From the NCBI GenBank assembly GCA_015501075.1, contig JADNYJ010000431.1, positions 1-26,845 of the forward strand: DNA of 26,845 nt, in the 5' to 3' direction. Made by a program: the position numbers and the translations under genes. This DNA comes from Gymnopilus junonius (lineage: Eukaryota > Basidiomycota > Agaricomycetes > Agaricales > Galerinaceae). The notes under the pieces are model-generated. The model was not told where the DNA came from. It was given only the letters and a program-made list of their open reading frames with translations, and did not search any database. Of the stretch, positions 10,547 through 20,779 are shown piece after piece. Within the stretch, counting starts at the first letter, position 1; each line of letters begins with the position of its first letter.

Positions 10547-11341
10547 TCCGCTTTGTGTCGTCATTGGAAGGTAGCGGGTAGATATTGAAAGGACGGTCGG
10601 CGGCTGTTGTCAGCTAAAATTCCTAACCCGACTAAAATTTCAAGCCTCAAGGTCCTCGGACAACAAGAGGAAGTTCGAACATGTAAATGGCCTTTCGTTG
10701 CGAGACTACCCGCCTTAAAGCTGAGGCAACGACAGTATGTACTTCGCCAGTAATGGCCAGAGTAAAGGAGGAATGAATGTATCTGTAACACGCCTTCAGT
10801 GACGGTAACACGAACGACCGTCGACTTGGACCAACGCACCTATCATCAACCGAACTTGGCAGATTACGCTTTCTCAAATTCTCGTCTTCTTTGCGAACAG
10901 GGCCCTTTCAAAACTCTGGTGCTTCTGTACATGGGCTCCTTTGTCAAGAACTGTTTGACTTTCGACGTTGATGGATCAGTGTGAATGTTGATGCGATTTC
11001 GTAAGGCTCTCGAGGACGTCGGCAAAGACAACCTCCGATATACTCGGTTCTTGGGATCCAACTATTCACCGCTATACCGTAAATATTCTCGATCCATTGG
11101 AAAACGCCCTTTGGTCTGCACCATCCTCATTATCAATCCTCATCATCGTGCACACAGCCTTGAATTCTGATTTGCCATTCTCCTAAGTTGGTATCGAAAC
11201 TCTTAGTTTCACAGCCTCTTTCAATTTTGCCCTAGAGATATATATACTGACCGATCTGCAAGTCTAGGTTTCCTGTGTCGAGATTTTATGTTGCTACCAT
11301 CTTGCTAGGCGCCCTTTCATGACCGCGTTCTTCATCCCCCA
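10547..11341. promoter_or_regulatory. Divergent intergenic region upstream of metacaspase 1
   Basis: This 795-nt region separates two divergently transcribed genes. A frame on the plus strand is open from about 10799 to 11170 except for one TGA at 10982-10984; its product is not recognised and I do not call it a gene. A TATA-like agatatatatac lies at about 11236-11247, some 100 nt before the metacaspase ATG, and is a reasonable core promoter candidate. Confidence 0.4.
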
Positions 11342-13523
11342 ATGAAGATCATCAAGTACAAATTCCGGGTACCTGGAAAGAGGCAACCAGCAGCGTCTCC
11401 AGAAGGGGAAAAGAAAATCAAAAAGAGGGCGTTGCTGATCGGGGTTCAGCAAGTCCGCGAAGTACCTCCCGAAAATTTGAACCCTGGGATCGAGAAATTG
11501 GAGAGCGGACCACGCGCGAAGTTCAAGAGGGCAGGACGAAGACTATTGACGAAGAAGAAACTGAAACGAAAGCACTGAGGGGACCGCACAGGGATGTCAA
11601 GGCGATGCGTTCCCTCTGATTGGTGTGTATGAAGTGCCCGTCTTTGTAGTCGAAGCTGACATGTAATAATCCTCTAGATGTCTACAATTACGATCCAGCA
11701 GATATCGTAACTCTCATCGACGACGATGACCCAAACCATAAGCAGCCGACCCTGGAGAATATTGTGCGTGGGGTTGGTCAATACTTCGAATTCTTAACCA
11801 ACATATACGTCAATAAGATGGCTGAAATGCGCAAATTAGTCGAGGGTGCTGGCGAAAATGACCGTTTTTTCTTTCATTGTGAGTTGGGGTCTTTGAAATG
11901 CATTGATATTCTTTGTCTAAACGCGGGCGCCTTCTAGTTTCTGGTCATTCTGAGCAAGAGGAAACTGATGACATCGAAGAGGAAGATAGGAAAAACGAAT
12001 GTAAGCCTGATGGTCAACGCTTTGAAGTGTTTTTATATTTATATGGTTTTTAGTTATTGTGACTTCTGATGGGGGAAGAATCAAAGACGACGCAAGTTTA
12101 TCCAACTGTCGCTAACGATGACATTCCTGTTTACCCACAGTTTGCTCAGACGTTAAAAGAAACTCTGGTTGATCCTCTTCCAACCAAGGCTTCCTTGATA
12201 GTGCGCATAGGTCCAACACTGGTTTCTGTCGTTTTACCCAACGCTCCCTTCTTTGTAGGCGGTCTTCGATTCGTGCTTTTCTGGCACACTTTTAGGTGTG
12301 TCTTGTCTCTTGATCAATATAATTCATCTAACTGGCATACCTTTCTTGTTTGTTCAGACTTGAAGCATTTCCGATGTAACCGCGTTTACATACCCTGGAT
12401 TAATAAAGGAGAACGTAGGACAGCTTCATTATGGAACGGGAACAGTGAGTTGGAGTCTTCTTAGAGCCTCTCATGCCTTATGTTATCGCCTTATTTTTGT
12501 TTCATAAGTTAGACAACGGGCAAGTAAGTTGCTACACCTTTCACCGTATTCGCTGTCCTGACAACTAAATTGACCTTAAAAGAAATCTCAACACGCAATC
12601 AGCCACTTCTCGCACGGCGGAAACATTTTGAAGCTCCCTGGGAGCGAACATCTATTGATCATGTTCTAGCGACGCCCAAGGATTCGGCAGATGCTCACGA
12701 GATCAATAAACCCAAAACCCAGTCAGATATCCCTTTACTCTCCAAAACCAAATCACTATCAATCATCACGGACGCTCAAGGACTTAATTCATCTCTATCC
12801 AAGAAGATGTTTTTCGACTCGGAAGAAAGACAATTTTTATCCCCTGTTCCGATGTACTGCACGGGATTTTGTAGGGAAACCTGGAAGGATGAGCAACTGG
12901 AAAATTTGGCCGATGTGGTAAGGTTTTCTTTTTCAGGGCATCTTATGTTCTATTCAGAATAGAATGATGGCTTACGATGTTTGCACTACCTCTTAGATGT
13001 CAATATCTTCCGCCAAAGATAGTCAAAAGTCTTGGGAAGACAAAAACGGGTTCTCCATGACATCTGTACTTGTCCACATCCTTAGTGCGTAAATCCCTTT
13101 TTGCTGTGGAATCCCAAAATGACGATTAGAACTGATGTCCAAATAGGAAAGAACCCACATCCTACGCTAGAGGATCTTATGACCGATGTCAGCCACCAAA
13201 TCCACGAATTCTACCTTGATTTGCACGACAGATCCCGTGAATACAAGAAGAAAGTCCGTGCCGCGAACGACATGATGGTCAGGAGTGGGAAGATGCCGAA
13301 AGAGGGGGATGAGGTCGAAATGAACAATTTCCAGAACCCTCAGGTAGGTCTGTCCCTTACCTGCGAGAGTACAGGTCTAATCGGTTTGTGGCATTCACGT
13401 TGGTGCTGCGGACAGTTATCGAGCGACAAGCCACTGGTAAGAATTCCATTTCATTTTGAAGACGTCTTGTGCTGATAACTATTATAACTTGTACAGGATA
13501 TGTCTCGGCGTTTCTATCCATGA
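11342..13523 (+). CDS. Metacaspase 1 (caspase-fold C14 cysteine peptidase), 14 exons, frame breaks in exon 1
   Basis: Metacaspases are Cys/His peptidases cleaving after Arg or Lys and are linked to stress and cell death in fungi. Exons: 11342-11622, 11678-11763, 11818-11878, 11938-12000, 12054-12091, 12141-12200, 12259-12295, 12358-12444, 12509-12523, 12583-12917, 12997-13084, 13147-13343, 13416-13436, 13497-13523. In order they read KKRALLIGV, LRGPHRDVKAMRSL, DVYNYDPADIVTLIDDDDP, SGHSEQ (catalytic His), IVTSDGGRIKDD, VDPLPTKASLI, AVFDSCFSGTLL (catalytic Cys), KHFRCNRVYIPW, MYCTGFC, SISSAKDSQKSWED, KNPHPTLEDLM and NNFQNPQLSSDKPLDM. Exon 1 reads into TGA at 11617-11619 where one C more (CTCCTG for CTCTG) would restore SLLI-D. 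A second shift, base 2 frame to base 1 frame, lies between about 11460 and 11505; it is explained by a short C run or a 44-nt intron. Everything after exon 1 is open. Confidence 0.92.
12092..12140 (+). other. GC-AG intron in metacaspase 1
   Basis: The donor is gcaagt rather than gt, the usual sequence of the minor GC-AG class. A strong branch site cgctaac lies inside and the acceptor is acccacag. Removing it joins KDD to FAQTLKETLVDPLP in phase 0, as expected for the family. Without splicing the frame stops at once. Confidence 0.75.
12509..12523 (+). other. 15-nt microexon in metacaspase 1
   Basis: Between acceptor ttcataag and donor gtaagt lie only 15 nt. Both flanking introns are phase 1, and including it gives NGN-IRQRA-KISTRNQ with an open frame in the next exon. 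Skipping it would also keep frame, so its inclusion is likely but not certain. Confidence 0.55.
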
Positions 13524-14180
13524 CCACCTGGCCATCAGGCAGTTTTGCTATCTTTCAAAGCTTTATGCTTTCCTTTTCTTTTCCGACTCGACTGAAGGGA
13601 CCCACCAGACCCCCTTTTCCGATTTATATGGAAACATCTTTAGCCTCTGGCTGTGTCCCGACTCATCCTTCTATCATCCGGAATTATCTGTGACTCCATT
13701 ATCATGATCGCCTAGTTTTATCTACCATTTCCATCTCCGGCGTAGCATACCAGCTTTTGAGTCGATAATTTCCAGTAGGCCCATATTTCATTTCCCTGTA
13801 CAGCCTTGGGCGGGCGCTGACTCAACTTGTTGTTCCAGAAACCTTGCTGTCGGTCGTTGCACTCAAGAATCTGTTTCATCCCCTCGGTATTCACTCCTCG
13901 GTCTCACGAATGCTGCCTGAGGATTCCTTCCGTCTTCCGTTTTATTCACAAGGCCTCCCTGTAAATTGCTTTTCTCGGCAGGTGGACGGGCGATCACCTT
14001 GCCCTGCTTCTTCAGAGAAGGTCAGGAGATTCTCCCTCCGGTTAAATCGCAAACGATGTGTCCATCGTTCCCATCGTTTCTGGACGAATAACTTGAATCC
14101 CTCACGCCATTCGTGCCTTTATTCATTGTACCGTTTTCGGAATGTTTCAGCCAGTCTGGCTATGCATGCATCGGTAGTTT
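13524..14180. other. 3' flank and spacer after metacaspase 1
   Basis: Pyrimidine-rich sequence with open frames on the plus strand but no motif, start context or exon pattern. Nothing supportable. Confidence 0.4.
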
Positions 14181-14202
14181 AACAATTTACTTTTTTCCGC
14201 TT
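14181..14202 (+). repeat. Left member of inverted-repeat pair
   Basis: The sequence aacaatttac followed by six T and ccgctt is the reverse complement of 15266-15285 apart from two extra T. It opens a stretch with many aaaaagc and aaaaagt words (14205-14335). It may be a terminal inverted repeat of a small non-autonomous DNA element. Confidence 0.45.
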
Positions 14203-15265
14203 GTGCAAGTGAAAAAAGCGCTAAAAAGCGTCAAAGCCGCAAGTCAAAAAAGTCCGGGGTCCATTCCCAAAAAGCAGCATGCTTTTCGGACTGGTCCGGC
14301 AGGCAGAAAAAGTGAAAAAGCTACAAAAGTGAAAGTCCCTACTGGATATTGTACGCGTTACATAAGTAATGTATGTGGTAATTATTAACTGGTCCATGGT
14401 ATATATGTAACAAACTCCAAGTTCTATTATTTCTGGCAATCCAGCTCTCGAATCCCAACCTAGTGTGACTCTGCTTGCTTGGAGGTTCCGTCAGTGTCCC
14501 ACTTATGAGTAACAGAGGGGCAGCAAGGAAACTGACGGGCCTGCACTTCATTCCGCGATAATTTTGGTCAGTCAAAACATCTTGCACAAGTCGACGAGGG
14601 CCACTTACCTGATTGTTTCCAATACCCATATCCGATTGTCCGTCCCTATCAGTTACTCAAGTTACTCATTGCATGCCGTCGGAAAGGACCACCACCGTAG
14701 TTTCTAAGAAGTCGAGTATTCAAGGCAGCATTGGCGGAGCTGAGAGGGGTGCTTGAGGCAAACGATCGGACGTGGTGGTGGATGAGAGGAGAGAGACAGT
14801 GATGAGTAGCCGTGGAATTGGCGTAAATAGTTGTTCAACATATCACGTGCGTCGGAGTTCAAATCGAACGTGGAATGCCGGTGACGCGTCGCTTGGTTGC
14901 TCTTGCCCTTTCGTCCTCTCCACACCCGGCGCGACATGCATAACACTTCCTCCCATCGTTGTGGTGCGCCGAGGTGGTCATGTATATGGAAGCGGATGGC
15001 TATCCCTACCATTTCATACATACTGGTTTGCAGTGCTTGCAGTGGGCACTGTGGAAGGACACGTCGAGCTCGATTGAGCACGTTGGTGTGGTCGTATGAT
15101 CATTTTGATGGACAAGATTGCTAGGAATGGGCTTTATAAGTAACTAGTAGCACGTTTACGACCCCCATGTCATCTTTCCGCAACTTATTTGTATATTCAA
15201 GGATAGTCAGTAGCTAACTTTTTGACAGCTTTTTGGTGCCATCCAAAAAGTCAAAAAACAACAAA

Positions 15266-15285
15266 AAGCGGAAAAGTAAATTGTT
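15266..15285 (-). repeat. Right member of inverted-repeat pair
   Basis: The plus strand reads aagcggaaaagtaaattgtt, the inverse of 14181-14202 with four T in place of six. See that entry. Confidence 0.45.
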
Positions 15286-16497
15286 GACTTGCTGATGTGC
15301 CTCGCACTGCTTATACCTCTACCTGACATGTAATACTCCTTTCCGTCGTCCTGCACTTTTTCATTATCCTATCAACTACTTTATCGATGTAGTCGCCCTA
15401 TAATTTGCTGTGTTCGTCTATACTAATTCGCTAGAGATTTCATCTGTCGTTAGCTAATAGCTTAGCAGTTATCTTATGCCATCTGGCATTCCCACCTATT
15501 ACGGTCGGCGTAGTTCATCGTTCCATTTACAACAATCTTCTATACACTGATCTGCCAGTTTCATTGTTCAATGTAGACTCTCTGGAAGAAGTGAACCATT
15601 TTTGGCCGTATGCATCCAAAGTAGTTCTACAGCCAGTGCAGGCCTGCTGCCGTGAGATACTTCCCTATGACAGGCAGAATAACGACGGCAAACATCACAT
15701 TACCATTACAGCCGACGTTACCGCTTTAGCTATTACAGAAATATGGGACCTTATACAACTATATGCTGAAGATTCGAATTTCTTCAATTCAGAGAGGTAA
15801 ATTCCGCCTAGGCTATATTGATGTGGTTTCAGCAAGGGCGACTGACAACAATTTGAAGTTTAGATCGCAACAACAGACAGAAGCGAAAAGATTACTTCCC
15901 GCTGGAAACCTTGAGATATCCTCGTGTATCATTTTCAGTGTCTTTCCGAACCTTGCCGCCATACTTAGTTGAACAGAAGGTTGGATCGCCTCCCGTTCAA
16001 ACACTGCCTTGAATCACTACAACAGAGAGTGAGGATATATGTCGGTGATGAGCGCCATACCATGCCTTGTATGCAACTCGGCGTACATGCGGTCCCACTG
16101 GGCTGAATCCACTCAGGGGGTTCACTAGTACCACTGTATGTGTTCATTATGCAGTGATGAAATCTTCACAGCCTCTGATCAGTGATTCTTGTATAAATCC
16201 GAAAGTCATTTTCTGTCTTCCACCCCCCTCTTGTTATCCTTCATCGACTTCCCTCCAGGGTGTCCTGCCTGGGCATTGCGCCGAGGTCATTAAGCACTTT
16301 TTGATCTTATATTATCTGCCGCTTGCCCTTCCCCGCATTGAGAAATACCGCTTCCGCATCTGCTGCGACACCCCACCCCCACGATCGCAGCTAGAGCAAC
16401 GCTAACCGTTGCCTAACTCATTAATCTTTTCCCAATCCGGCGTCGATCCCTGCGCTATATCTCGGCTATCAGCGCCCACTCAGCGCCCACTTATTAA
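15286..16497. other. Spacer and upstream region of metacaspase 2
   Basis: No recognisable gene. A frame from 15564 to 15800 has protein-like composition but no known motif. Just before the metacaspase 2 start, a 10-base word agcgcccact is repeated in tandem at 16471-16480 and 16482-16491. Confidence 0.4.
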
Positions 16498-18463
16498 ATG
16501 GTAGTTGCATCTCGTCCCGTCCAGGTTGGCTTCCTAAAACTATGCCTTGATACTTCAGTGAGTATTGGTCTCTGAGTATATCTTGGATCAGTTCTTTCAC
16601 ACTCATTGCAATAGATTCAAATTCTGACATCCTTGACTCGACCTAGTACTGTTGGCAACCAGCGCAGGAAGAAAGCCCTTCTTATCGGGATCAACTACAA
16701 GGACGGCAATGAGGACCATGTGCTGAAAGGTCCGCAGACGGACGTCAAATCTATGAAAAGTCTTTTATTGGGTTGGTCTTTTATCTTTCTCTTCGACTTC
16801 CTATGTTGACTAACATCAATATCTAGATTACTACGACTTTTCGGAGGAGGGAATCGTGGTACTCTCTGATATGACAGGACCGTTGGCTAATTCGACGCCT
16901 GACTATGAGAATATAGTAAGTGCTTTCTGGTAGTGCTTTTTCACTTTTCCTAAGTTGCACCATAGATGTGGCAATTAGAACATAACTTCGTCAAGGAGAT
17001 GAGACGAACACGGATTACTTTTTTGTCTGTATGTGTTGCACATCATTTCTTTTCTCACAGGTCTGATTTACGCTCCGAGCTCCATAGATTCCGGACACTC
17101 ATGGCAAAGAGAAGAGGAGGTGCCTCCAGGTGGAACCCCGGTTGAGGAAGACGGCCAGGAGGAATGTAAGTCATTTTTCATCTCAGTGTTGGTCGATAAT
17201 GTTAATGTCGTTCTAGTCATTATTCCTTGTGATGCTTTGAAACCCGATATCGTGTTCTCTGTCGAAGCTGACAAGGTAGTTACTGACAAGGTCAGTCCGT
17301 TGCCAGTGAAATGGCCTTATATCTAACTGAAATATTCCCAGGTGCTGAAAGATTTACTCGTCAAGCGACTCGGTAAAGGGTCTCAGCTCATAGTAAGTCC
17401 TTCAATCAGATTCGTAAAAACTGTTGCTATATTGATTCTTTAATTCCCTGCAGGCTTTCTTTGACTCTTGTCATTCGGGAACCTTGTTGAGTGCGTTCAA
17501 ATATATCTCCATTACGTTTCTCATAATGCCTTACCTTTTTTTCTGCAGATTTAAAGCATTACCGGCTGCAATAGATCGGGCGACCTGATCAGTCTAGGTA
17601 CGTTTCGCAAGTTAATGTCAACCTATGACAAGATCCGATTTTAACAATCTTCGTTTAGTCCAGGATACAGCTCGTCTGCGTAAGTGTCCACTTACCGTAT
17701 TTGCCTTGATATTCGTCTGATCTCGACCCTTCTATTCACTAGTTCTAATTGAACCTCTCCTCTCACAAGCGAGTAGAAGGAATGGTCCAGGACTAAACCT
17801 AGGATCCACAAGCACTTCAGCCGTTAAGAAGGCTAACACAATGGAGTCTTCGCTCGGGAAGGGTTACTATATTCCATGGAAGGGTAAAATATATTGCCAT
17901 GGTTTTTGCTCTCGCTCCCTATAATGGAGAAGCCCCAAGTCGTGCGTACTTTATTTTTGGACTCTAGTCCCACAAGAGTTATGTTCGACATTTTTATCCA
18001 GGTGTGTGTGTCCGCGTGTAAGGATCGGCAAAATGTCCTTGAGTATCAACAAGGCACGATGATTCCTGCCATAGTCAAGCTATTACGAGAGCGAAGGAAC
18101 CCGACTTACAGGGAGCTTATGCGTGCGGCAAGGTATGTCATATCGATGTAGTTTGATTTAATTTGTTGATCTTGTTGCAGGTCATGTGCAGAGGCTCAGC
18201 AGAGGGCGTTCAAGGAACGCGTCAACGCCCACATGAAGGGGAAGAAGTGCCACTGGCCTCTAAATTACGTGGTAAACATCCACAGGCGGTGTTGCACGGA
18301 TGAGGAGAAGGACTGGAAGCAGATGCTGCGATTGGGATGCGATCCACAGTTGTCCAGTCGTATGCCCCTGGTACGTCCTTCCTTTTCTATCTCAATCTAG
18401 CCGGATAGTCCATTAATCGTGTACACCTGTTTGCAGAACACTAATGCCAGAGTGCGAATCTAA
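16498..18463 (+). CDS. Metacaspase 2 (caspase-fold C14 cysteine peptidase), 14 exons, two frame breaks
   Basis: A paralogue of metacaspase 1 in the same orientation. Exons: 16498-16557, 16615-16771, 16827-16915, 16966-17032, 17088-17165, 17217-17290, 17342-17392, 17454-17490, 17549-17597, 17659-17679, 17743-17941, 18002-18132, 18181-18370, 18437-18463. They read RRKKALLIGINY, LKGPQTDVKSM, DYYDFSEEGIVVLSD, YSGHSWQ (catalytic His), IIPCDALKPD, LLVKRLGKGSQLI, AFFDSCHSGTLL (catalytic Cys), LKHYR then CNRSGDLI, GYYIPWKGKIYCHGFC, VCVSACKDRQNVLEYQQG, NPTYRELMRAAR and PQLSSRMPL. The start ATG at 16498 is open through the phase-0 first intron. One base seems extra at 17563-17566 (TAG follows at 17572-17574), and one C seems missing at 17917-17919 (TAA at 17922-17924). 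The exon 4 donor is less sure; gtgttg gives the family's Tyr before SGHS. Note the Gln in GPQ where metacaspase 1 has GPH. Confidence 0.9.
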
Positions 18464-19101
18464 AGCTGACTACATGTCGTTCATCTGCCTACCTTTATTC
18501 AACTCATAACCCTGGATACCACATTTATCGTCGTCCGGCCACATCCCATCAACGTTACGTTTTTATATATACCACGACCAGCTTTTCCACATCCACTACT
18601 TTCTTTCCTCGCCATTGATATTCGCTATCTTTTATGTGCCCTCTTATTATTCCCTTTGAGCATCTTTATTCGTTATTATACCCCAACCCCTTTTGATTTG
18701 CTTTTAATTTCCATTTCTAAGAGGCCTTTATCCACCCTTATACCCCCTTCACTATTCTTTGCACCTGGCTTTCTTTCGTTTTGCACAGCTTTATAATGTT
18801 TTCGTTTTGCTACTGCTATCATGTGCATTATTCTCGTTTCCATTGCAACTTCTCTATAATCTTTGTGTAGTATCAAAGCTTGCTTTTTCGCGTATGGTAC
18901 ACTTTTCTCCCTTCCTTGTATAACACTTCCATTCATGTGTATTTTTAAAATATACCCAGTTGAATGTACTTGTCGCGTGAATTCCATGCTATATTTACCG
19001 GTGGGCAAAGGAAAAAATCTCTATGCGTTCTACGCGTAATCGAATTGTAGAGGAAAGTAGGGTATCTGATCGGAGTAACAAAAGCACGGGAAAGAAACGA
19101 T
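18464..19101. other. Spacer between convergent 3' ends
   Basis: T-rich on the plus strand. A 110-codon frame on the minus strand (18676-19008) is open but Lys-rich as expected from the T-rich complement, with no motif. I do not call it a gene. Polyadenylation signals for both flanking genes may lie here. Confidence 0.4.
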
Positions 19102-19560
19102 TTAAGAAGAGAATTTATTAGCCTCTTGCTGGGCTTGCCCCTTGTCCTGCTGGAGGTTTCCTGTTCAGGCGATTGTAAATCTTGGTGAGGGAATAAGGGG
19201 TGGACTCAGAAAGGCCTACCTGAAATTTGCTGAGACCTGTCGCCAATTATAGCCCCGACGACGGCGTCCTTCTTGCCTTCAAGGCGGTCGGCGGTCCCTC
19301 GACATAAGCCTTAGCTTGCGCAGCGTTGTATTCGGCCTCGCCTGCGGAGTGCTCCTCCTTGCCAGATTGCTGCCATGAGATGGCGCCAGTTAAGTTACCG
19401 ATGGTCTCGACGACGGTACCCTTGACGGAGTGATATTGACCAGTGGTCTTGCTGGAGAAAGGAGAAACAAAATTGTTAGAGTCAGATGTCGACAGGGTAC
19501 AGACAAGGATACGGACTTGGGCTCGCCAGACGCGGTGTTGTCAACGGATTGAGATGTCAT
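19102..19560 (-). CDS. CsbD-family stress-response protein, copy 1, one frame break
   Basis: CsbD-like proteins are small, hydrophilic, stress-induced proteins; fungal members are often labelled mismatched-base-pair and cruciform DNA recognition proteins. Exons (minus): 19560-19513, 19447-19220, 19160-19102. It reads [63 protein letters not shown], then after the break [13 protein letters not shown], and ends [19 protein letters not shown]. The break is at 19296-19297: GAG GG then ACC GCC GAC, with one base missing from a Gly codon. The first intron uses the acceptor cagcaag, as in copy 2. It is head to head with copy 2. Confidence 0.85.
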
Positions 19561-20068
19561 TGTAATAAAGTTGATGTGGTTGTAATAACGTAAAAGTGGG
19601 AGAACTTTTGATGAATGAACTTTGGGAAAGTCATCTTTCTAATTTATATAGATTTTCGAGTTATCTGGAAGAAGGCGACGAGGATTGAGTCGACCATGGT
19701 GATGTCATTTCCACGGCCTTTATTATGACGTCACTTGTTGGGATTTGCCAAGACAGGGTCGGAGATACTCCGGGAAAACCTGTAGGCGTCTAAGTCAAGC
19801 ACAGCCATCTAAGGTGACGTAGTTGTGACGACGCGCACATCATCTGCGCCCCACAATTTCCTTTCTTGGCTTCAAGCGTTAGGCGGAATGCACGAGCCAT
19901 GACGCCGTTGGGCACCACTGTCGACGTCTTACGAACACAGTCATGCGCAGGCAGCAAGATCAGCCGCCTCTGGTATATAAAGCCTCTCAGTGAGTCTATC
20001 AAAACCACCATTTCACGAACTTTCAACATCATATCAATCATAACTCAAAGTTTAACAATCTCATCACA
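19561..20068. promoter_or_regulatory. Shared divergent promoter of the CsbD pair
   Basis: This 508-nt region separates the two start codons. TATATAA boxes lie at 19974-19980 (plus) and 19644-19650 (minus), each about 85-90 nt before its ATG. A perfect TGACGTCA palindrome is at 19726-19733. Related half sites appear in gtgacgtagttgtgacg at about 19814-19830. These suit ATF/CREB-type bZIP stress control, which is inference. Confidence 0.6.
19726..19733. promoter_or_regulatory. CRE/ATF-type site TGACGTCA
   Basis: A perfect 8-bp palindrome located between the two CsbD genes, about 165 nt from copy 1 and 335 nt from copy 2. It is the consensus site for ATF/CREB bZIP factors in fungi. Confidence 0.5.
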
Positions 20069-20503
20069 ATGTCCTCTTCTACCAACAACACTACTTCTGG
20101 CGAGCCCAAGCTCGTATCTCCTCTTCCATTCCTTTCGGCTACTTGTTAACCATCTTCCTTTACAGCAAGGCCTCTGGTCAATTCCACTCCACAAAGGGCA
20201 CGGTCGTCGAGGCTGTCGGCAATGTGACCGGCGCAACTTCATGGCAACAATCCGGCAAAGAGGAGCACGCCGCCGGCGAGGGCGAGTACAAGGCTGCCCA
20301 AGCCAAAGGTTACGCAGAGGGTACCGCTGACCGCCTGGGCGGAAAGAAGGATACCGTCGTCGGAGCTGTCACTGGTGACAAGAGCCAACAAGCTCAAGGT
20401 TTGTTTCATTTTCTTTCAACTTCAATTACTGTTTTTCTAATGTCAACGCGTAGGTAACGCTCGTCATGATAAGGGACAAATGCAACAGGATATCAACAAC
20501 TAG
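20069..20503 (+). CDS. CsbD-family stress-response protein, copy 2 (intact)
   Basis: Exons: 20069-20113, 20170-20398, 20454-20503. The product is about 107 residues and fully open: [89 protein letters not shown]. It is rich in Gly, Ala, Lys, Glu and Gln with no membrane segment or signal peptide, as usual for this family. Phase 0 needs the acceptor cagcaag four bases past the first AG; copy 1 keeps the same arrangement, which supports it. A TATA box lies about 90 nt upstream. Expression is probably stress-linked, by family knowledge only. Confidence 0.9.
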
Positions 20504-20779
20504 TGCATCATCTTTCTCTTATCTTAGCGATCTTACATCCGTTACCCGTCTTTTATAACGTGTCACTGTATATTAGTATTGCGGGATTTGTACAACTGCA
20601 GCAATTCATTTAGACTTATCACATATTATTCACGTCAATCGTGTGGTCTTTGAAACGCCCTATTTCGATTTGAAACAATATATCGATGCCCTTATGCATT
20701 TGCCAGTGCGGATCAGCTCATATTGAACGTCAACATAATTATGCATAATTGAGTTGGACTACCGTCAATATGGCGCATC
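20504..20779. other. Spacer between convergent genes
   Basis: AT-rich sequence between the 3' end of CsbD copy 2 and the 3' end of the permease gene. No gene was seen. Confidence 0.4.

Larger units (their letters stand above)
14181..15285. mobile_element. Possible 1.1-kb MITE-like element (inverted-repeat bounded)
   Basis: The pair of 20-22 bp inverted repeats encloses about 1.1 kb between the two metacaspase genes. A/T-run words similar to those at the left end recur just inside the right end (about 15215-15270). No transposase-like frame was seen inside, and no clear target-site duplication flanks it. Two separate copies of a short repeat in opposite orientation would give the same picture. 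Confidence 0.3.

Noticed and set aside
12069..12464. Continuous plus-strand frame of 131 codons inside the metacaspase 1 gene
   Set aside because: It reads across introns in a frame different from the conserved DSCFSG and KHFRCNR exons; the spliced model fits the family better.
13844..14182. Plus-strand frame of 112 codons
   Set aside because: No recognisable domain or splice context; Ser/Arg/Phe-rich composition as expected from pyrimidine-rich spacer.
14205..14335. Possible CRISPR-like or satellite array of aaaaagc/aaaaagt words
   Set aside because: Words are irregularly spaced and not separated by unique spacers; low-complexity A-rich sequence, and the host is a eukaryote.
14704..15081. 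Overlapping open frames on both strands of about 100-125 codons
   Set aside because: Both strands are equally open, neither shows a family motif, and the segment lies inside the possible inverted-repeat element.
18676..19008. Minus-strand 110-codon Lys-rich open frame
   Set aside because: Composition follows from the T-rich plus strand; no motif, no exon structure, and it lies in the probable 3' region of metacaspase 2.
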